From the NCBI GenBank assembly GCA_937127445.1, contig CAKZLY010000006.1:1-64000 (forward strand): DNA of 64,000 nt, read 5' to 3'. The DNA comes from Eximiradius sp. Its GTDB lineage: Bacteria; Bacteroidota; Ignavibacteria; Kapaibacteriales; UBA2268. Shown here piece after piece: positions 38,039 through 47,060 of this stretch. The position numbers were made by a program, and so were the translations under genes. Within the stretch, counting starts at the first letter, position 1. The number at the start of each line of letters is the position of its first letter. The notes under the pieces were generated by a model, which had not been told where the DNA came from, searched no databases, and saw nothing but the letters and a program-made list of their open reading frames with translations.

Positions 38039-39145
38039 ATGAGATATACAGTTGCGGAGTTAGACGAAAGCAACCTTCACCATAATATTTCCCAGATAAA
38101 AAAATTTGCACCGAACTCATCAATAGTGGCAATGGTGAAAGCAAATGCTTATGGTCACGGGATAGAGTATTATGCTAAAATTCTGCGCAATGAAGGCATT
38201 GAATATCTTGGATTTGCTTTTGTCGATGAGGCTATTGAGGTGCGAAATTTAGGCGATAGTGGGAAAATGATTGTGCTTGTGTCAGCTCAGGAAGATGAAA
38301 TTGATAAATACCTTGAATTCAACATAGAAACGACTTTTTCGAGTTTCGATATAGCAAGATTATTTTCAGAAAAAGCAAAAGCACAGAGCAAGACTGTCTT
38401 TGCTCATTTATTTGTAGATACGGGGATGCATCGCGATGGAGTTGCCCCCGAGCAAGCATTAAAATTCATTGAAAAAGCAGAAGAATTTGGGAATATTAAA
38501 ATTATTGGGATTTGCTCCCATTTATCTACTGCTGATAGCGATGATTTAGGTTTTGCGCTGGAACAAATGGAACTATTTAACCGAACTATTGAGTATATAG
38601 AAAGCAAAGGATATAAATTTAAATATAAACATCTTTCGAATAGTGCAGGGCTTGTCAATATTCCCTGCAAAGCGTGCAATCTTGTTAGACCAGGTATTTC
38701 ACTGCACGGATTGATGAGTACTCCTGAGCTGGCAAAAAAGATGGATTTGAGACCAGTACTTAGTTGGAAATCAAAAGTTCAATTGATTAAACCGGTAAAA
38801 AAGGGTGAAACAGTTGGGTATTCGCTCAAATATATTGCTGAGAAAGACACAAATGTAGCTGTTGTGCCGATTGGTTATGGCGACGGGCTTCTGCGAAATT
38901 TAAGCAACAGAATGCAATGTTTGATTAATGGAAAAAGGTACAACCAAATTGGTACAATTTGTATGGACGAATGTATGTTCGATATTGGCAATGATAATGT
39001 CGGGGTGTTAGATGAAGTTGTGCTAATTGGGAAACAAGGCAGCGAAGAAATATCCGTTTATGAGATTGCAGAATTAGCAGGAACAATTACATACGAGGTA
39101 ACAACATTAATTACCAAGCGGGTGCCACGCATTATAAAAAAATAA
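38039..39145 (+). CDS. alr: Alanine racemase
   Basis: Alr converts L- to D-alanine for cell-wall synthesis. It has 368 residues. The PLP lysine is Lys34 in VAMVKANAYGHG. SHLSTADSDD, the GISLHG region and the C-terminal GTICMDECMFDIG with catalytic features follow the fold-type III family. PLP-phosphate contacts are likely in the YGDGLLRNLSN segment. Together with ddl at 14791-15810 it supplies D-Ala-D-Ala. It lies in the position upstream of rpmI where infC often sits. Confidence 0.95.
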   Translation: MRYTVAELDESNLHHNISQIKKFAPNSSIVAMVKANAYGHGIEYYAKILRNEGIEYLGFAFVDEAIEVRNLGDSGKMIVLVSAQEDEIDKYLEFNIETTFSSFDIARLFSEKAKAQSKTVFAHLFVDTGMHRDGVAPEQALKFIEKAEEFGNIKIIGICSHLSTADSDDLGFALEQMELFNRTIEYIESKGYKFKYKHLSNSAGLVNIPCKACNLVRPGISLHGLMSTPELAKKMDLRPVLSWKSKVQLIKPVKKGETVGYSLKYIAEKDTNVAVVPIGYGDGLLRNLSNRMQCLINGKRYNQIGTICMDECMFDIGNDNVGVLDEVVLIGKQGSEEISVYEIAELAGTITYEVTTLITKRVPRIIKK

Positions 39146-39177
39146 TTATTTTACTTTTTTTATAATTGAATTAATTG

Positions 39178-39185
39178 TAATTTTG
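39178..39185 (+). promoter_or_regulatory. Candidate -7 element upstream of rpmI
   Basis: TAATTTTG matches TAnnTTTG and lies 37 bases upstream of the L35 start. No good TTTG sits at the expected distance upstream, so support is partial. Confidence 0.3.
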
Positions 39186-39221
39186 TAGTTCGATTTTTAT
39201 CAAAGCTTACGGGTGATTATT

Positions 39222-39416
39222 ATGCCAAAAATGAAAGCAAGCGGTTCTGCAAAGAAACGTTTTGAAATCACAGGGAGCGGCAGGATTAAACGTAAGAGAG
39301 CTTATCACAGCCATATTCTTACGAAGAAATCTCCAAAACGCAAGAGATTACTTCGTACGACTACATTAATTTCGGCAGTTGATGAGCCAAGAGTAAAACG
39401 TTTGCTTGCGCTTTAA
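39222..39416 (+). CDS. rpmI: 50S ribosomal protein L35
   Basis: The 64-residue basic protein starts [20 protein letters not shown], the L35 signature, and has [22 protein letters not shown] 39222 gives the standard N-terminus; the GTG at 39213 would add three residues. L20 follows after 74 bases, the usual L35-L20 order. The usual upstream infC is replaced by alr. Confidence 0.96.
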   Translation: MPKMKASGSAKKRFEITGSGRIKRKRAYHSHILTKKSPKRKRLLRTTTLISAVDEPRVKRLLAL

Positions 39417-39421
39417 TTTTA

Positions 39422-39466
39422 GGACGAATGGGGTATCGAAGCTCTCCCTAAGTCCATATTTTTTTT
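39422..39466 (+). promoter_or_regulatory. Hairpin with T-run between rpmI and rplT
   Basis: GGAC (39422-39425) pairs with GTCC (39452-39455) and GGGG (39430-39433) with CTCC (39444-39447). A 4x4 internal loop separates the two stems, and a long T-rich run follows. It looks like an attenuator or partial terminator, or a protein-binding leader for L20. Autoregulation by L20 is known in other bacteria, but its use here is inferred. Confidence 0.4.
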
Positions 39467-39490
39467 GTTTAATTATTAAGGATTTTTATT

Positions 39491-39835
39491 ATGCCAAGGT
39501 CAGTCAACAAAGTAGCTTCGCGTGCCAGACGTAAGAAAATGTTAAAGCTCGCCAAAGGTTACTGGGGGCGTCGTAAGAATGTCTGGACAATTGCGAAGAA
39601 TCACATTGAAAAAGGTTTGCTCCACGCATATGTAGGCAGGAAATTGAAGAAACGCGAGTACCGCAGTTTGTGGATTGTTCGCATCAATGCTGCTGCACGA
39701 ATGAATGGGACTACTTATTCTAAATTGATACACGCACTTAAAGAAAAGGGTGTAGTAATCAATCGCAAGGTTTTGGCTTACTATGCAGCTAATAAGCCAG
39801 AAGTTTTTGCTGCTATTGTAAAGCAAGTAATATAG
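39491..39835 (+). CDS. rplT: 50S ribosomal protein L20
   Basis: The 114-residue basic protein begins [20 protein letters not shown] and contains [14 protein letters not shown], the L20 signature that binds 23S rRNA early in 50S assembly. [20 protein letters not shown] and the C-terminal [16 protein letters not shown] match the family. An AAGGA ribosome site lies just upstream. A strong terminator follows. Confidence 0.97.
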   Translation: MPRSVNKVASRARRKKMLKLAKGYWGRRKNVWTIAKNHIEKGLLHAYVGRKLKKREYRSLWIVRINAAARMNGTTYSKLIHALKEKGVVINRKVLAYYAANKPEVFAAIVKQVI

Positions 39836-39867
39836 AGTTTTCTGTTTTATAAGAAGCTGTCTTATAG

Positions 39868-39905
39868 CCTTCGGAAGGATTGAAATCTTCCGAAGGTTTT
39901 TATTT
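39868..39905 (+). terminator. Terminator after rplT
   Basis: A perfect 10-bp stem CCTTCGGAAG / CTTCCGAAGG (39868-39877 and 39887-39896) is followed by TTTTTATTTT. A sister hairpin of the same core sequence lies at 39978-40012. Confidence 0.85.
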
Positions 39906-39977
39906 TAATCATCTCATTTGCATATAAATATCAATGAGGCGAATTCTCTCAAAAGCAAAAAAGAGGTGCTATCTCAT

Positions 39978-40012
39978 AACCTTCGGAAGGTTGCGGAAAC
40001 TTTCCGAAGGTT
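39978..40012. repeat. Second copy of the CCTTCGGAAGG palindrome
   Basis: A 15-bp stem (39978-39992 with 39998-40012, one G-T) has a 5-base loop. It shares its core and its left flank (AGAGGTGCTATCTCATA versus AGAAGCTGTCTTATA) with the rplT terminator. It sits just beyond the stop of the convergent 1,261-residue gene and may end transcription from that side. Confidence 0.6.
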
Positions 40013-40026
40013 TCTCTTTAAAACAT

Positions 40027-43000
40027 TTATCGTAATATCCTCATATTTCTTATATACTTTTGCGTTGGGGTTTCTAGTACATAGTAATACAAGCCCGGTG
40101 CAATATCACCAGCATTCAAAATGACTGAATAGTTGCCTTGATTCCTATATTCTTCGAAAACAATTTTAATTAATTGCCCGGTAAGGTCGTAAATTTTCAA
40201 GCTGGTAAAGCCTTTTTCGAGTAATTCAAAATCAATAGTGGTTGAAATCGAGAAAGGATTAGGCCGATTTTGAGCTAAGCCGAAATTACCGGAAATAGGG
40301 TCGAAAAGTCGAGGACCGCCTTGATTACAGTACCCAGTTAGTTTGAAAGAACCGTCAGAAGTAATGAACTTAACTTTAATATCTTCAAGTGGATAAATAT
40401 TAAAGAGCTTAAGAGCAGTAATAGTATCATTACCTGTTCCGATGTTGAATTTAATTGAGAAATGGTTTTCCGACAGGCGACCGTCGTATGGGATTACAAA
40501 TGTAATTGTTCTATTATACATATCAATTACATCATCGACAAAAGTGCCAATCGGAGCAAGCATAGTAGAATTGAAAGATAAGCTGGCTTTGATATTGTTA
40601 AGTTTCAAAAGTTTGTTATCAGAAAGGTTTGTGATTTTTATTGGTAAATCAACGGATTTGCCACTCGCTCCAGAAATATTTCCAACCTCGATAAGCAAAC
40701 TATCAAGAAGGACACCCGTAGCGTTGCCGAATAAATTAATAAATAGAGGTACTTTGGAACCACTGTGCCTAATAGCAATAACGCCGTTGCTTCTACCTAA
40801 GTTGTAAGGAATATATCTTAAATTCAAATCGAGTGCATGGTTGGCAGAAAGGACAAAAGGAGTTTTTGGGAAAGACAGAATTTTAAAATATCGGTCAGTT
40901 GGACCTGTAAAGAAAATACTATCAATTATAATATCACTTTGAGATAAATTTCGAATAAAATCGGTAAGAGTAGTGTCGCGATAATCATTAATATCAAGAG
41001 TACCAAAATCGACAATATCGCTTAAAGAGGTTAAGCCATAGTCAATGCCACGACCTTTGATTTCAACATAAATAGTATCGCTGGGAATAACAATTTTTGC
41101 ATAAATTCTTTTTTCACCAGGAGTTTTAGGCTCAAATCTAATAGAAATGTTCAGTAGTTCATTTTCTTTAAGAATAAATGGGGTTCTGAACTTATCAATA
41201 ATCTGGAACTCATTTAAATCCGGGCCAAAGAAGGTAAGCTCTTTTATTTGAAACTTAAAATTCTTTGAATTTCTGATAAAACCTTGAGTTTTTACAACAA
41301 CATCATTAAGATAAACATCGCCGAAATCAACGCTAATTGTTTCAATTTTAGCTTTACCAATCGAAATGTAACAATTGATGGTATCCATTTGGAGATCTCG
41401 CTGGTTCAAGTTCCATATTTTAGCAGTAGAATCCCAGCTGGCAGTAAGAAGACGCGAGCCATCGAAATTGAAAACGCTTGTCATTACGGGTTTTGTGTGT
41501 TCGCGGAAAATGTGCAGAGTGTCCTTGCCATCTAATCCTTTAGGAATAGAGCCATCTCGAGCAATCCATCGACGAACAGTATTATCAGTTCCTGCAGAAA
41601 GAAGATATTCTGTATTATCGTCAGGATTATAAAAGAAGGATAAATAATTTATAAAGACACGAGTAGTATCATCAACTTTATGTTGAATTTTGTATCTTAA
41701 GCTTTTATCATTATTATTAATAATAACCGCAGAATTATCTGGATCATTGACAGCAGCAATCAACGAACCATCCGAATTGATAGCACCATTTCTGGAATAA
41801 GAAATAGTTTGCCCTGGGAGTCTTGTATCAATAGTATTAATTTCATTCCCATTTAAATCATAAAATTTAGTTCGCCCGGACTGAGTAGTAATCATAATTC
41901 TGCTACCAGCAACATCAAAAGTAGCATAGAGCGCGTAATCATCGCCGTTATATCCTATTTTTTTGATTAGCCCACCATTCAAATACCAGATAAATAAGCT
42001 CCCATCTTTTGTAGTTGAAACAAATCGTTGATTTAGTGGACAGACTTGAACATTTAGCACTTCAGAATCTTTATTATGCAAGAATATTCCTTCTAATTTT
42101 GAGTTAGAAAGGTTATATTTATATATATAACCGTCTTTAACGGCAACAAGAATAAAATTCCCAGTTTTATCAAAAACAGCATAATTCACTTTATCCGAAA
42201 AAGTAAAAGTAGCTATTTTTTCGCCATTATTAGAGTTCCAAACAACAACAGTTGAATCATCGGAGGCAGTAACCACTTTATCGCAAATAGTATTGAAAAA
42301 AGCTGAATTCACTGAATTTCTATGTTCCAAATTCAACGTTCTACCAACGTTATTGGGCCATAGCTGAACAGCACGAATAAGTAAATTATTAGTTTCCATG
42401 TCTGGGACAACCCATCGATAGCTCAAATTTTCTACATTTTTAGCAAGAGCATGCCAATTTTTACCATCATTTATTGAATATTCGAGCTGAATGATATCTT
42501 TGGGGAGCAATCCATGCCAACGAATATCAATAGTATCGCCAACAACAAGTGTTTCGCCGCATTTTGGATTTACTATTTCAATGGTTTTTACTTTTGGGGG
42601 ACGATTTGGAAAGCCACCAGTGATATAAATTTCATTTCCACTGCAAGCATTTGATTCAATAATTAATCTTGTAAATACAATAGCAGAATCTAATGGAGAG
42701 TATCTTATTGAAATAGTATGAGATTGGTTCTTCGAAAGAACAAATGGATTAGCGACTGCTCCAGCAACAATTGAAAATAATGGGTTTTCAGTTTGAATAG
42801 AATTTATAGTTATATCTGAATTAATAGCCGTAATTGTAATATCCTGTGTAAGCGATTGACCAATTGGAACTGATGAATAGCTCAAATAGGAAGGATTTGA
42901 TTGAATTGTCGGTTTATCCTTATCGATAACATCAAAATTAAATTCATCAAAATAACCACTCGAATTATCAGTAAGTCGAATAGTATGATTTTCCGAACAG

Positions 43001-43812
43001 TCGTAATTACCTATAAAATCAATACTACAAGGTTCGGAGCCACGAACGAGATAGAATAAAGAATTAACAAGAGGAGTAATATCATCAAGGTTTGTAATAT
43101 TATCGAAGCAAACTCCATTGGTGGATTTACATAATTCAATTATTTCAGCAGGAGCTTTTGATCCGAAGTAAATAAAGAATATTGAGATACTATCCCGAAT
43201 AGCAATTTCGGCAATATTATTTACTTGGAAATCGGCAACTCCTTGAGTTGCAATAATTATAGAACGTTTTGAACTACCAAGTTTTGCAATATTGAGCGAG
43301 CCAAGTAAATTATAAATAAACCCTTTATTTATTGATGAACTTGTTGAGGAAGGAATTGCGTTTATTGCACGTGAAAGCGAAGTATAATTATTAGAAAAAT
43401 CATGATTTAAAAAGCTTCGGGTATCAAAAGAAGTAACAGCAATTTCGTTGTCTTTTTCACACATCAAAAAACTTAATGTATCGAAAATTCTTTTAGCAAG
43501 TTTCATATATAATTGGCTGTCGTCACCCAAAGAAAGAGCTTTATCGAGGGAAAGAACAAGAGAGCTTTTAATAATATCAGAGAATTCGCATTTTATGCTA
43601 TTAATATTTAATGCTGCACCATTATCAGATAGTGCATAATTATTTCTATCAGGGTTTACAATTAATTCTCCATCGGCAGAATAAGCAAAAAAACGTAGTT
43701 TCAAAGACGGATAATCGGAATAGGAATAATCTACTATCTTTAAAAAATTCTGGCTCTGCACAAGAGTACTTGATAGTAGAAATAGCAACGAAATAATAAA
43801 AACTCTTCTCAT
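40027..43812 (-). CDS. Large T9SS-exported protein with VWA-like, WD40, Hydin-like and cohesin-like domains
   Basis: The 1,261-residue protein has a signal peptide (MRRVFIISLLFLLSSTLVQS). A VWA-like domain follows (about 55-260; its metal motif is weak, LDKALS), then Hydin/choice-of-anchor-like Ig domains, a beta-sandwich about 415-480 (GDTIDIRWHG), and a WD40 propeller about 495-835 (TASDDSTVVVWN, SAGTDNTVRRW, TASWDSTAKIWN). Further ASPM/Hydin-like domains cover about 850-1060, and a cohesin-like domain about 1065-1190. It ends in a T9SS sorting domain (FGLAQNRPNPFSISTTIDFE ... GLYYYVLETPTQKYIRNMRI). It should be secreted and anchored at the surface by T9SS. The ribosome site is a G-rich GGTTGGGGGG. 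Function is unknown. Confidence 0.85.
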   Translation of the reverse strand: MRRVFIISLLFLLSSTLVQSQNFLKIVDYSYSDYPSLKLRFFAYSADGELIVNPDRNNYALSDNGAALNINSIKCEFSDIIKSSLVLSLDKALSLGDDSQLYMKLAKRIFDTLSFLMCEKDNEIAVTSFDTRSFLNHDFSNNYTSLSRAINAIPSSTSSSINKGFIYNLLGSLNIAKLGSSKRSIIIATQGVADFQVNNIAEIAIRDSISIFFIYFGSKAPAEIIELCKSTNGVCFDNITNLDDITPLVNSLFYLVRGSEPCSIDFIGNYDCSENHTIRLTDNSSGYFDEFNFDVIDKDKPTIQSNPSYLSYSSVPIGQSLTQDITITAINSDITINSIQTENPLFSIVAGAVANPFVLSKNQSHTISIRYSPLDSAIVFTRLIIESNACSGNEIYITGGFPNRPPKVKTIEIVNPKCGETLVVGDTIDIRWHGLLPKDIIQLEYSINDGKNWHALAKNVENLSYRWVVPDMETNNLLIRAVQLWPNNVGRTLNLEHRNSVNSAFFNTICDKVVTASDDSTVVVWNSNNGEKIATFTFSDKVNYAVFDKTGNFILVAVKDGYIYKYNLSNSKLEGIFLHNKDSEVLNVQVCPLNQRFVSTTKDGSLFIWYLNGGLIKKIGYNGDDYALYATFDVAGSRIMITTQSGRTKFYDLNGNEINTIDTRLPGQTISYSRNGAINSDGSLIAAVNDPDNSAVIINNNDKSLRYKIQHKVDDTTRVFINYLSFFYNPDDNTEYLLSAGTDNTVRRWIARDGSIPKGLDGKDTLHIFREHTKPVMTSVFNFDGSRLLTASWDSTAKIWNLNQRDLQMDTINCYISIGKAKIETISVDFGDVYLNDVVVKTQGFIRNSKNFKFQIKELTFFGPDLNEFQIIDKFRTPFILKENELLNISIRFEPKTPGEKRIYAKIVIPSDTIYVEIKGRGIDYGLTSLSDIVDFGTLDINDYRDTTLTDFIRNLSQSDIIIDSIFFTGPTDRYFKILSFPKTPFVLSANHALDLNLRYIPYNLGRSNGVIAIRHSGSKVPLFINLFGNATGVLLDSLLIEVGNISGASGKSVDLPIKITNLSDNKLLKLNNIKASLSFNSTMLAPIGTFVDDVIDMYNRTITFVIPYDGRLSENHFSIKFNIGTGNDTITALKLFNIYPLEDIKVKFITSDGSFKLTGYCNQGGPRLFDPISGNFGLAQNRPNPFSISTTIDFELLEKGFTSLKIYDLTGQLIKIVFEEYRNQGNYSVILNAGDIAPGLYYYVLETPTQKYIRNMRILR

Positions 43813-43987
43813 TTTATCCCCCCCAACCTCAAAATTGGGTCTTATAACTAATTAACATTTCAAATAAATGAGCAATAAATATACCAAAAATAAAAATAAT
43901 TTTACTTTTTTCAAGTTTTTTTTATTGTTATTTATATTTAATTTATGTAAGTTATTCTATTATTATTCTCAATAGTATAGGTAAGTT

Positions 43988-44545
43988 ATGTCAGTAGAAT
44001 TAATTATTATTATTGCTGTCCTTTTATTAATAGTAATTCTATTCAATTCATTAATAGCTAAACGCAATGCTGTAAACAATGCATTTGCTGGAATTGATTC
44101 ATATTTGAAAAAGCGTTACGACTTAATTCCTAATTTAGTCGCTGCAGTACAGAAGTATATGGAACACGAGCGCGGTTTGCTCACCGAGATTACTGAGCTT
44201 CGCTCGCGTGCAATAAGCGGGAATATCTCCGATAGCGAAAGAGTAGAACTTGATAACAAAATAACACATGCTTTGGGTGCAATCAATATAGCAGTCGAGA
44301 ATTATCCTGATTTGAAGGCAAATACAAATTTTCTTCAACTTCAGGCTGCACTCAATGAAGTAGAAGAGCAACTTTCTGCTGCACGCCGTGCATACAATGC
44401 AGCAGTGAATTCCTACAACAATGCAGTTCAAATGTTCCCAACAAACTTAGTTGCAATGATAATGGGCTTCAAATCACGTCCATTTTTCGAAGCAAGCGAA
44501 GCAGAACGCCAAAACGTTAATGTTAAAAACTTATTCAATAGTTAG
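43988..44545 (+). CDS. lemA: LemA family protein
   Basis: The 185-residue protein has one N-terminal membrane helix (about 3-22, VELIIIIAVLLLIVILFNSL) and then the LemA core: NAVNNAFAGIDSYLKKRYDLIPNLVAAVQKYMEHE, ENYPDLKANTNFLQLQAALNEVEEQLSAARRAYN and the C-terminal FPTNLVAMIMGFKSRPFFEA. LemA proteins are membrane-anchored with an unclear role. The DUF3137 gene follows after 11 bases, a pairing seen in many genomes. Confidence 0.95.
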   Translation: MSVELIIIIAVLLLIVILFNSLIAKRNAVNNAFAGIDSYLKKRYDLIPNLVAAVQKYMEHERGLLTEITELRSRAISGNISDSERVELDNKITHALGAINIAVENYPDLKANTNFLQLQAALNEVEEQLSAARRAYNAAVNSYNNAVQMFPTNLVAMIMGFKSRPFFEASEAERQNVNVKNLFNS

Positions 44546-44556
44546 AGGAAATTCTT

Positions 44557-45558
44557 ATGAAAACTATTGAAGAGTTCAAGAATTTCTTCGATACTGTTTT
44601 GCATATCGATTTGAATTTGCTTGAACATAAGCGGCAAAAAACTATAAAACTTATTTTCAAAAACATTCTAATTTACATAATTATTATTGTTTTATTAATT
44701 ATTGTTGGACTGTTTGTAAATAAATTAATATACGGCGATTATTTTAATGAGAAAGAATACAATATACCGATAATCGTTTCGATAGTTTTCTCAATTTCTA
44801 CAATTATTTTGCTTTTTCAAAAAAACGGCAGAGTAATTCAAGAGTTTATTTCTAATTTCAAAAAAGTTGTGATTGGGAAAATAGTTAAATTCATAAATGA
44901 GAATTTGAGCTATTCGCCGACTGAATATATTCCCCCAGAGCAATTCATCAAATCAGATATTTTTAGAGATAAAATTAATAAATATTATGGTGACGACTTG
45001 GTATCTGGTGTCATCGACAAAACAGAGATAAAATTTTCAGAGGTGCACGCTTGGAAAATAGTTGATTCTGGGGAGGACAAAGAAAAAAAGCGACAAATTT
45101 TTGAAGGAATATTCTTCATTGCAGATTTTCATAAAAATTTCAATGGTAAATACTTTATTTTTCCTGATTTTGCTCAAAAAAGATTTGGCGGGCTCGGGAA
45201 ATTTTTCCAGAAAATGAATTTTAGTAGAGGAAAACTTATCGAACTGGAAAATCCCGATTTTGAACGTGAATTTGTAGTCTATGGTTCTGATCAAATTGAA
45301 GCGAGATATTTGCTATCATCGAGTATGATGGAGCGGATACTGAAATTAAAACAAGGTAAATTCCAGTATCTTTTTATTTCTCTTGTGAATAGTTGTCTTT
45401 ATATAGCATTGCCATTTAAAAAGAAATTGTTCGAACCGTCAGTTTTTCGTTCCAACAATGATTACAGAAAAACAGAAGAATTCTTTTCATTAATAAACGA
45501 TACAGTTTCCATTGTCGAGGAATTGAACTTAAACACTCGAATTTGGACAAAGGAGTAG
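44557..45558 (+). CDS. DUF3137 membrane protein
   Basis: The 333-residue protein has a pair of membrane helices (about 29-53, LIFKNILIYIIIIVLLIIVG, and about 68-88). A long cytoplasmic domain follows that matches DUF3137: IKFSEVHAWKIVDSGEDKEK, IFEGIFFIADFHKNFNGKYF, FVVYGSDQIEARYLLSSSMM and LYIALPFKKKLFEPSVF. Its function is unknown. It is co-transcribed with lemA. Its stop codon directly abuts the stop of the convergent HisA-like gene (TAGCTA). Confidence 0.85.
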   Translation: MKTIEEFKNFFDTVLHIDLNLLEHKRQKTIKLIFKNILIYIIIIVLLIIVGLFVNKLIYGDYFNEKEYNIPIIVSIVFSISTIILLFQKNGRVIQEFISNFKKVVIGKIVKFINENLSYSPTEYIPPEQFIKSDIFRDKINKYYGDDLVSGVIDKTEIKFSEVHAWKIVDSGEDKEKKRQIFEGIFFIADFHKNFNGKYFIFPDFAQKRFGGLGKFFQKMNFSRGKLIELENPDFEREFVVYGSDQIEARYLLSSSMMERILKLKQGKFQYLFISLVNSCLYIALPFKKKLFEPSVFRSNNDYRKTEEFFSLINDTVSIVEELNLNTRIWTKE

Positions 45559-46323
45559 CTACTCTTCTAAAAATAGCGATATTTTTTGAGATTCGGCTTC
45601 CCTCCAAATATTCTGGCAAGGGAAAAGATTCTGGTATAGTGGAATTCCAATAATTGTAGAATCAATATATTGCGTTTTTAGATTTTTCAATGCAATTAAT
45701 GATTTAGAATTACTGATACCTTCGTACAATGTAATTTTTATTCCAAAGGTTTTTCCAATTTGTTCGATTAAATTGAAGCTATAATCTTGATTATTCGATA
45801 AACAAGTTTCATCAATTAGAATAATTCTATCACCACCGAAGCTTTTGATTAATTTTAAATAATCGGAAATATTGTAATTCAAATTCGAAACAGGAAAATG
45901 AACCATTCCATCAACTAACTTACATAGAAAAGCAACGCGAGAAGGCGTAAATTCTTCAATTAGCTTACGAACTCCCATCTGGTCAGCAATAGAAAGTTCG
46001 TTAAGCACAATTCTATAAATACCAGAATTGAGAATTACTCTACATTCTTCAACATCAGAGAATTCAGCAGAATACTCGATAGGAATATCGACAGACTCAG
46101 CAATATAGACAGCAGCGGTGGAATTCAAATAATTATTCTTACCTTTGAATGAATCAGCATCGACAATATGAATACATTTTGCATTTTCTTTTCGCCATAA
46201 TTTTACAAGAAGTAGTGGGTCTTCGGAAATTCTGCAATAGTAATCATCAAGTTCGGAAGAACATTGGATTTTGATTGCCCCAACTCCATCGGACAGTTTT
46301 ATGAGTGGCATTACTAGAATCAT
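45559..46323 (-). CDS. Divergent HisA/HisF-family protein, probably not catalytic
   Basis: The 254-residue protein follows the TIM-barrel layout of HisA (MPLIKLSDG near the start, DPLLLVKLWRKENAKCIHIV then DADSFKG, GIYRIVLNE, RIILIDE). However, the usual catalytic Asp (IPAIDLKDG) is replaced by Lys9 (MPLIKLSDG), and the phosphate-binding GGGIR loop is absent (IEYSAEFSDVEE instead). It is therefore unlikely to isomerise ProFAR. It may be a repurposed barrel, or a paralogue of a histidine gene elsewhere. It overlaps ruvA by 4 bases, so the two are translationally coupled. No his operon is in the window. Confidence 0.7.
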   Translation of the reverse strand: MILVMPLIKLSDGVGAIKIQCSSELDDYYCRISEDPLLLVKLWRKENAKCIHIVDADSFKGKNNYLNSTAAVYIAESVDIPIEYSAEFSDVEECRVILNSGIYRIVLNELSIADQMGVRKLIEEFTPSRVAFLCKLVDGMVHFPVSNLNYNISDYLKLIKSFGGDRIILIDETCLSNNQDYSFNLIEQIGKTFGIKITLYEGISNSKSLIALKNLKTQYIDSTIIGIPLYQNLFPCQNIWREAESQKISLFLEE

Positions 46324-46922
46324 TTGATTTCCATCGCAAGTTGAAGAGAAAGCTTAATCAAAGTTTCGATGTTGTTTATTTTACCCGCATTTTCATCATA
46401 GACTTTTTTAACAGCCTTCTCGGCAACTGAACGATTATACCCCAAAGCACACAAGGCAGCAATAGATTCACTTTTTAGCAAAGCATCTTCGCCAAGCAAA
46501 TCTTCCGGAGCAATCGATAATTTAGAGATTTTGTCTTTAAGCTCAATCAAAAGACGTTCGGCAGATTTTTTGCCGATACCTGGCAATTTTTGCAATGCAT
46601 GAAGATTTTCAGTCTGGATATAATTGGCTAATTCAGCAGGACTGGCTGCGGATAAAATTCCGATAGCTGTCTTCGGACCTATGCCTGAAATGCTAATGAG
46701 CGATTTAAAAAGTTCTCTTTCGCTCTCGTCCATGAAGCCAAACAATAGGAATTGGTCTTCGCGTGGTATTAATACAGTGCGAAGCCGGACGGGTTCCCCT
46801 GTTTTGGGAAGTTTCGAGGAAGCAATGACCGAAACCATTAACTCGTAGCCAATCCCGTTGCAATCAACTATAACGGAAGTTGGCTTTTTTTCTAATATTT
46901 GCCCGCTAATTAATGAAATCAT
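46320..46922 (-). CDS. ruvA: Holliday junction DNA helicase subunit RuvA
   Basis: RuvA binds Holliday junctions and loads RuvB. The 200-residue protein has an N-terminal OB-like domain (1-65, MISLISGQILEKKPTSVIVD), two helix-hairpin-helix motifs (ISGIGPKTAIGILSA about 78-92, LPGIGKKSAERLLIEL about 113-128) and the C-terminal domain III (ALCALGYNRSVAEKAVKKVY). Length is normal. ruvB and ruvC are not in the window. It overlaps the HisA-like gene by 4 bases (ATGA). Confidence 0.97.
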   Translation of the reverse strand: MISLISGQILEKKPTSVIVDCNGIGYELMVSVIASSKLPKTGEPVRLRTVLIPREDQFLLFGFMDESERELFKSLISISGIGPKTAIGILSAASPAELANYIQTENLHALQKLPGIGKKSAERLLIELKDKISKLSIAPEDLLGEDALLKSESIAALCALGYNRSVAEKAVKKVYDENAGKINNIETLIKLSLQLAMEIK

Positions 46923-47060
46923 TTAATTATGCAACTTAATTTTTAGCAAATATAATAATCAATTAACAAGAATGAAAATGAAGTTTCACAAATTTACTAT
47001 TTCTTTGTAACTAATGAATGAAATACTACGTTATTATTTTAACAAATAAAGGGAATAGAT

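Noticed and set aside
39213-39221. Upstream GTG start for L35
   Set aside because: It would add Met-Ile-Ile before the universally conserved MPKMK start.
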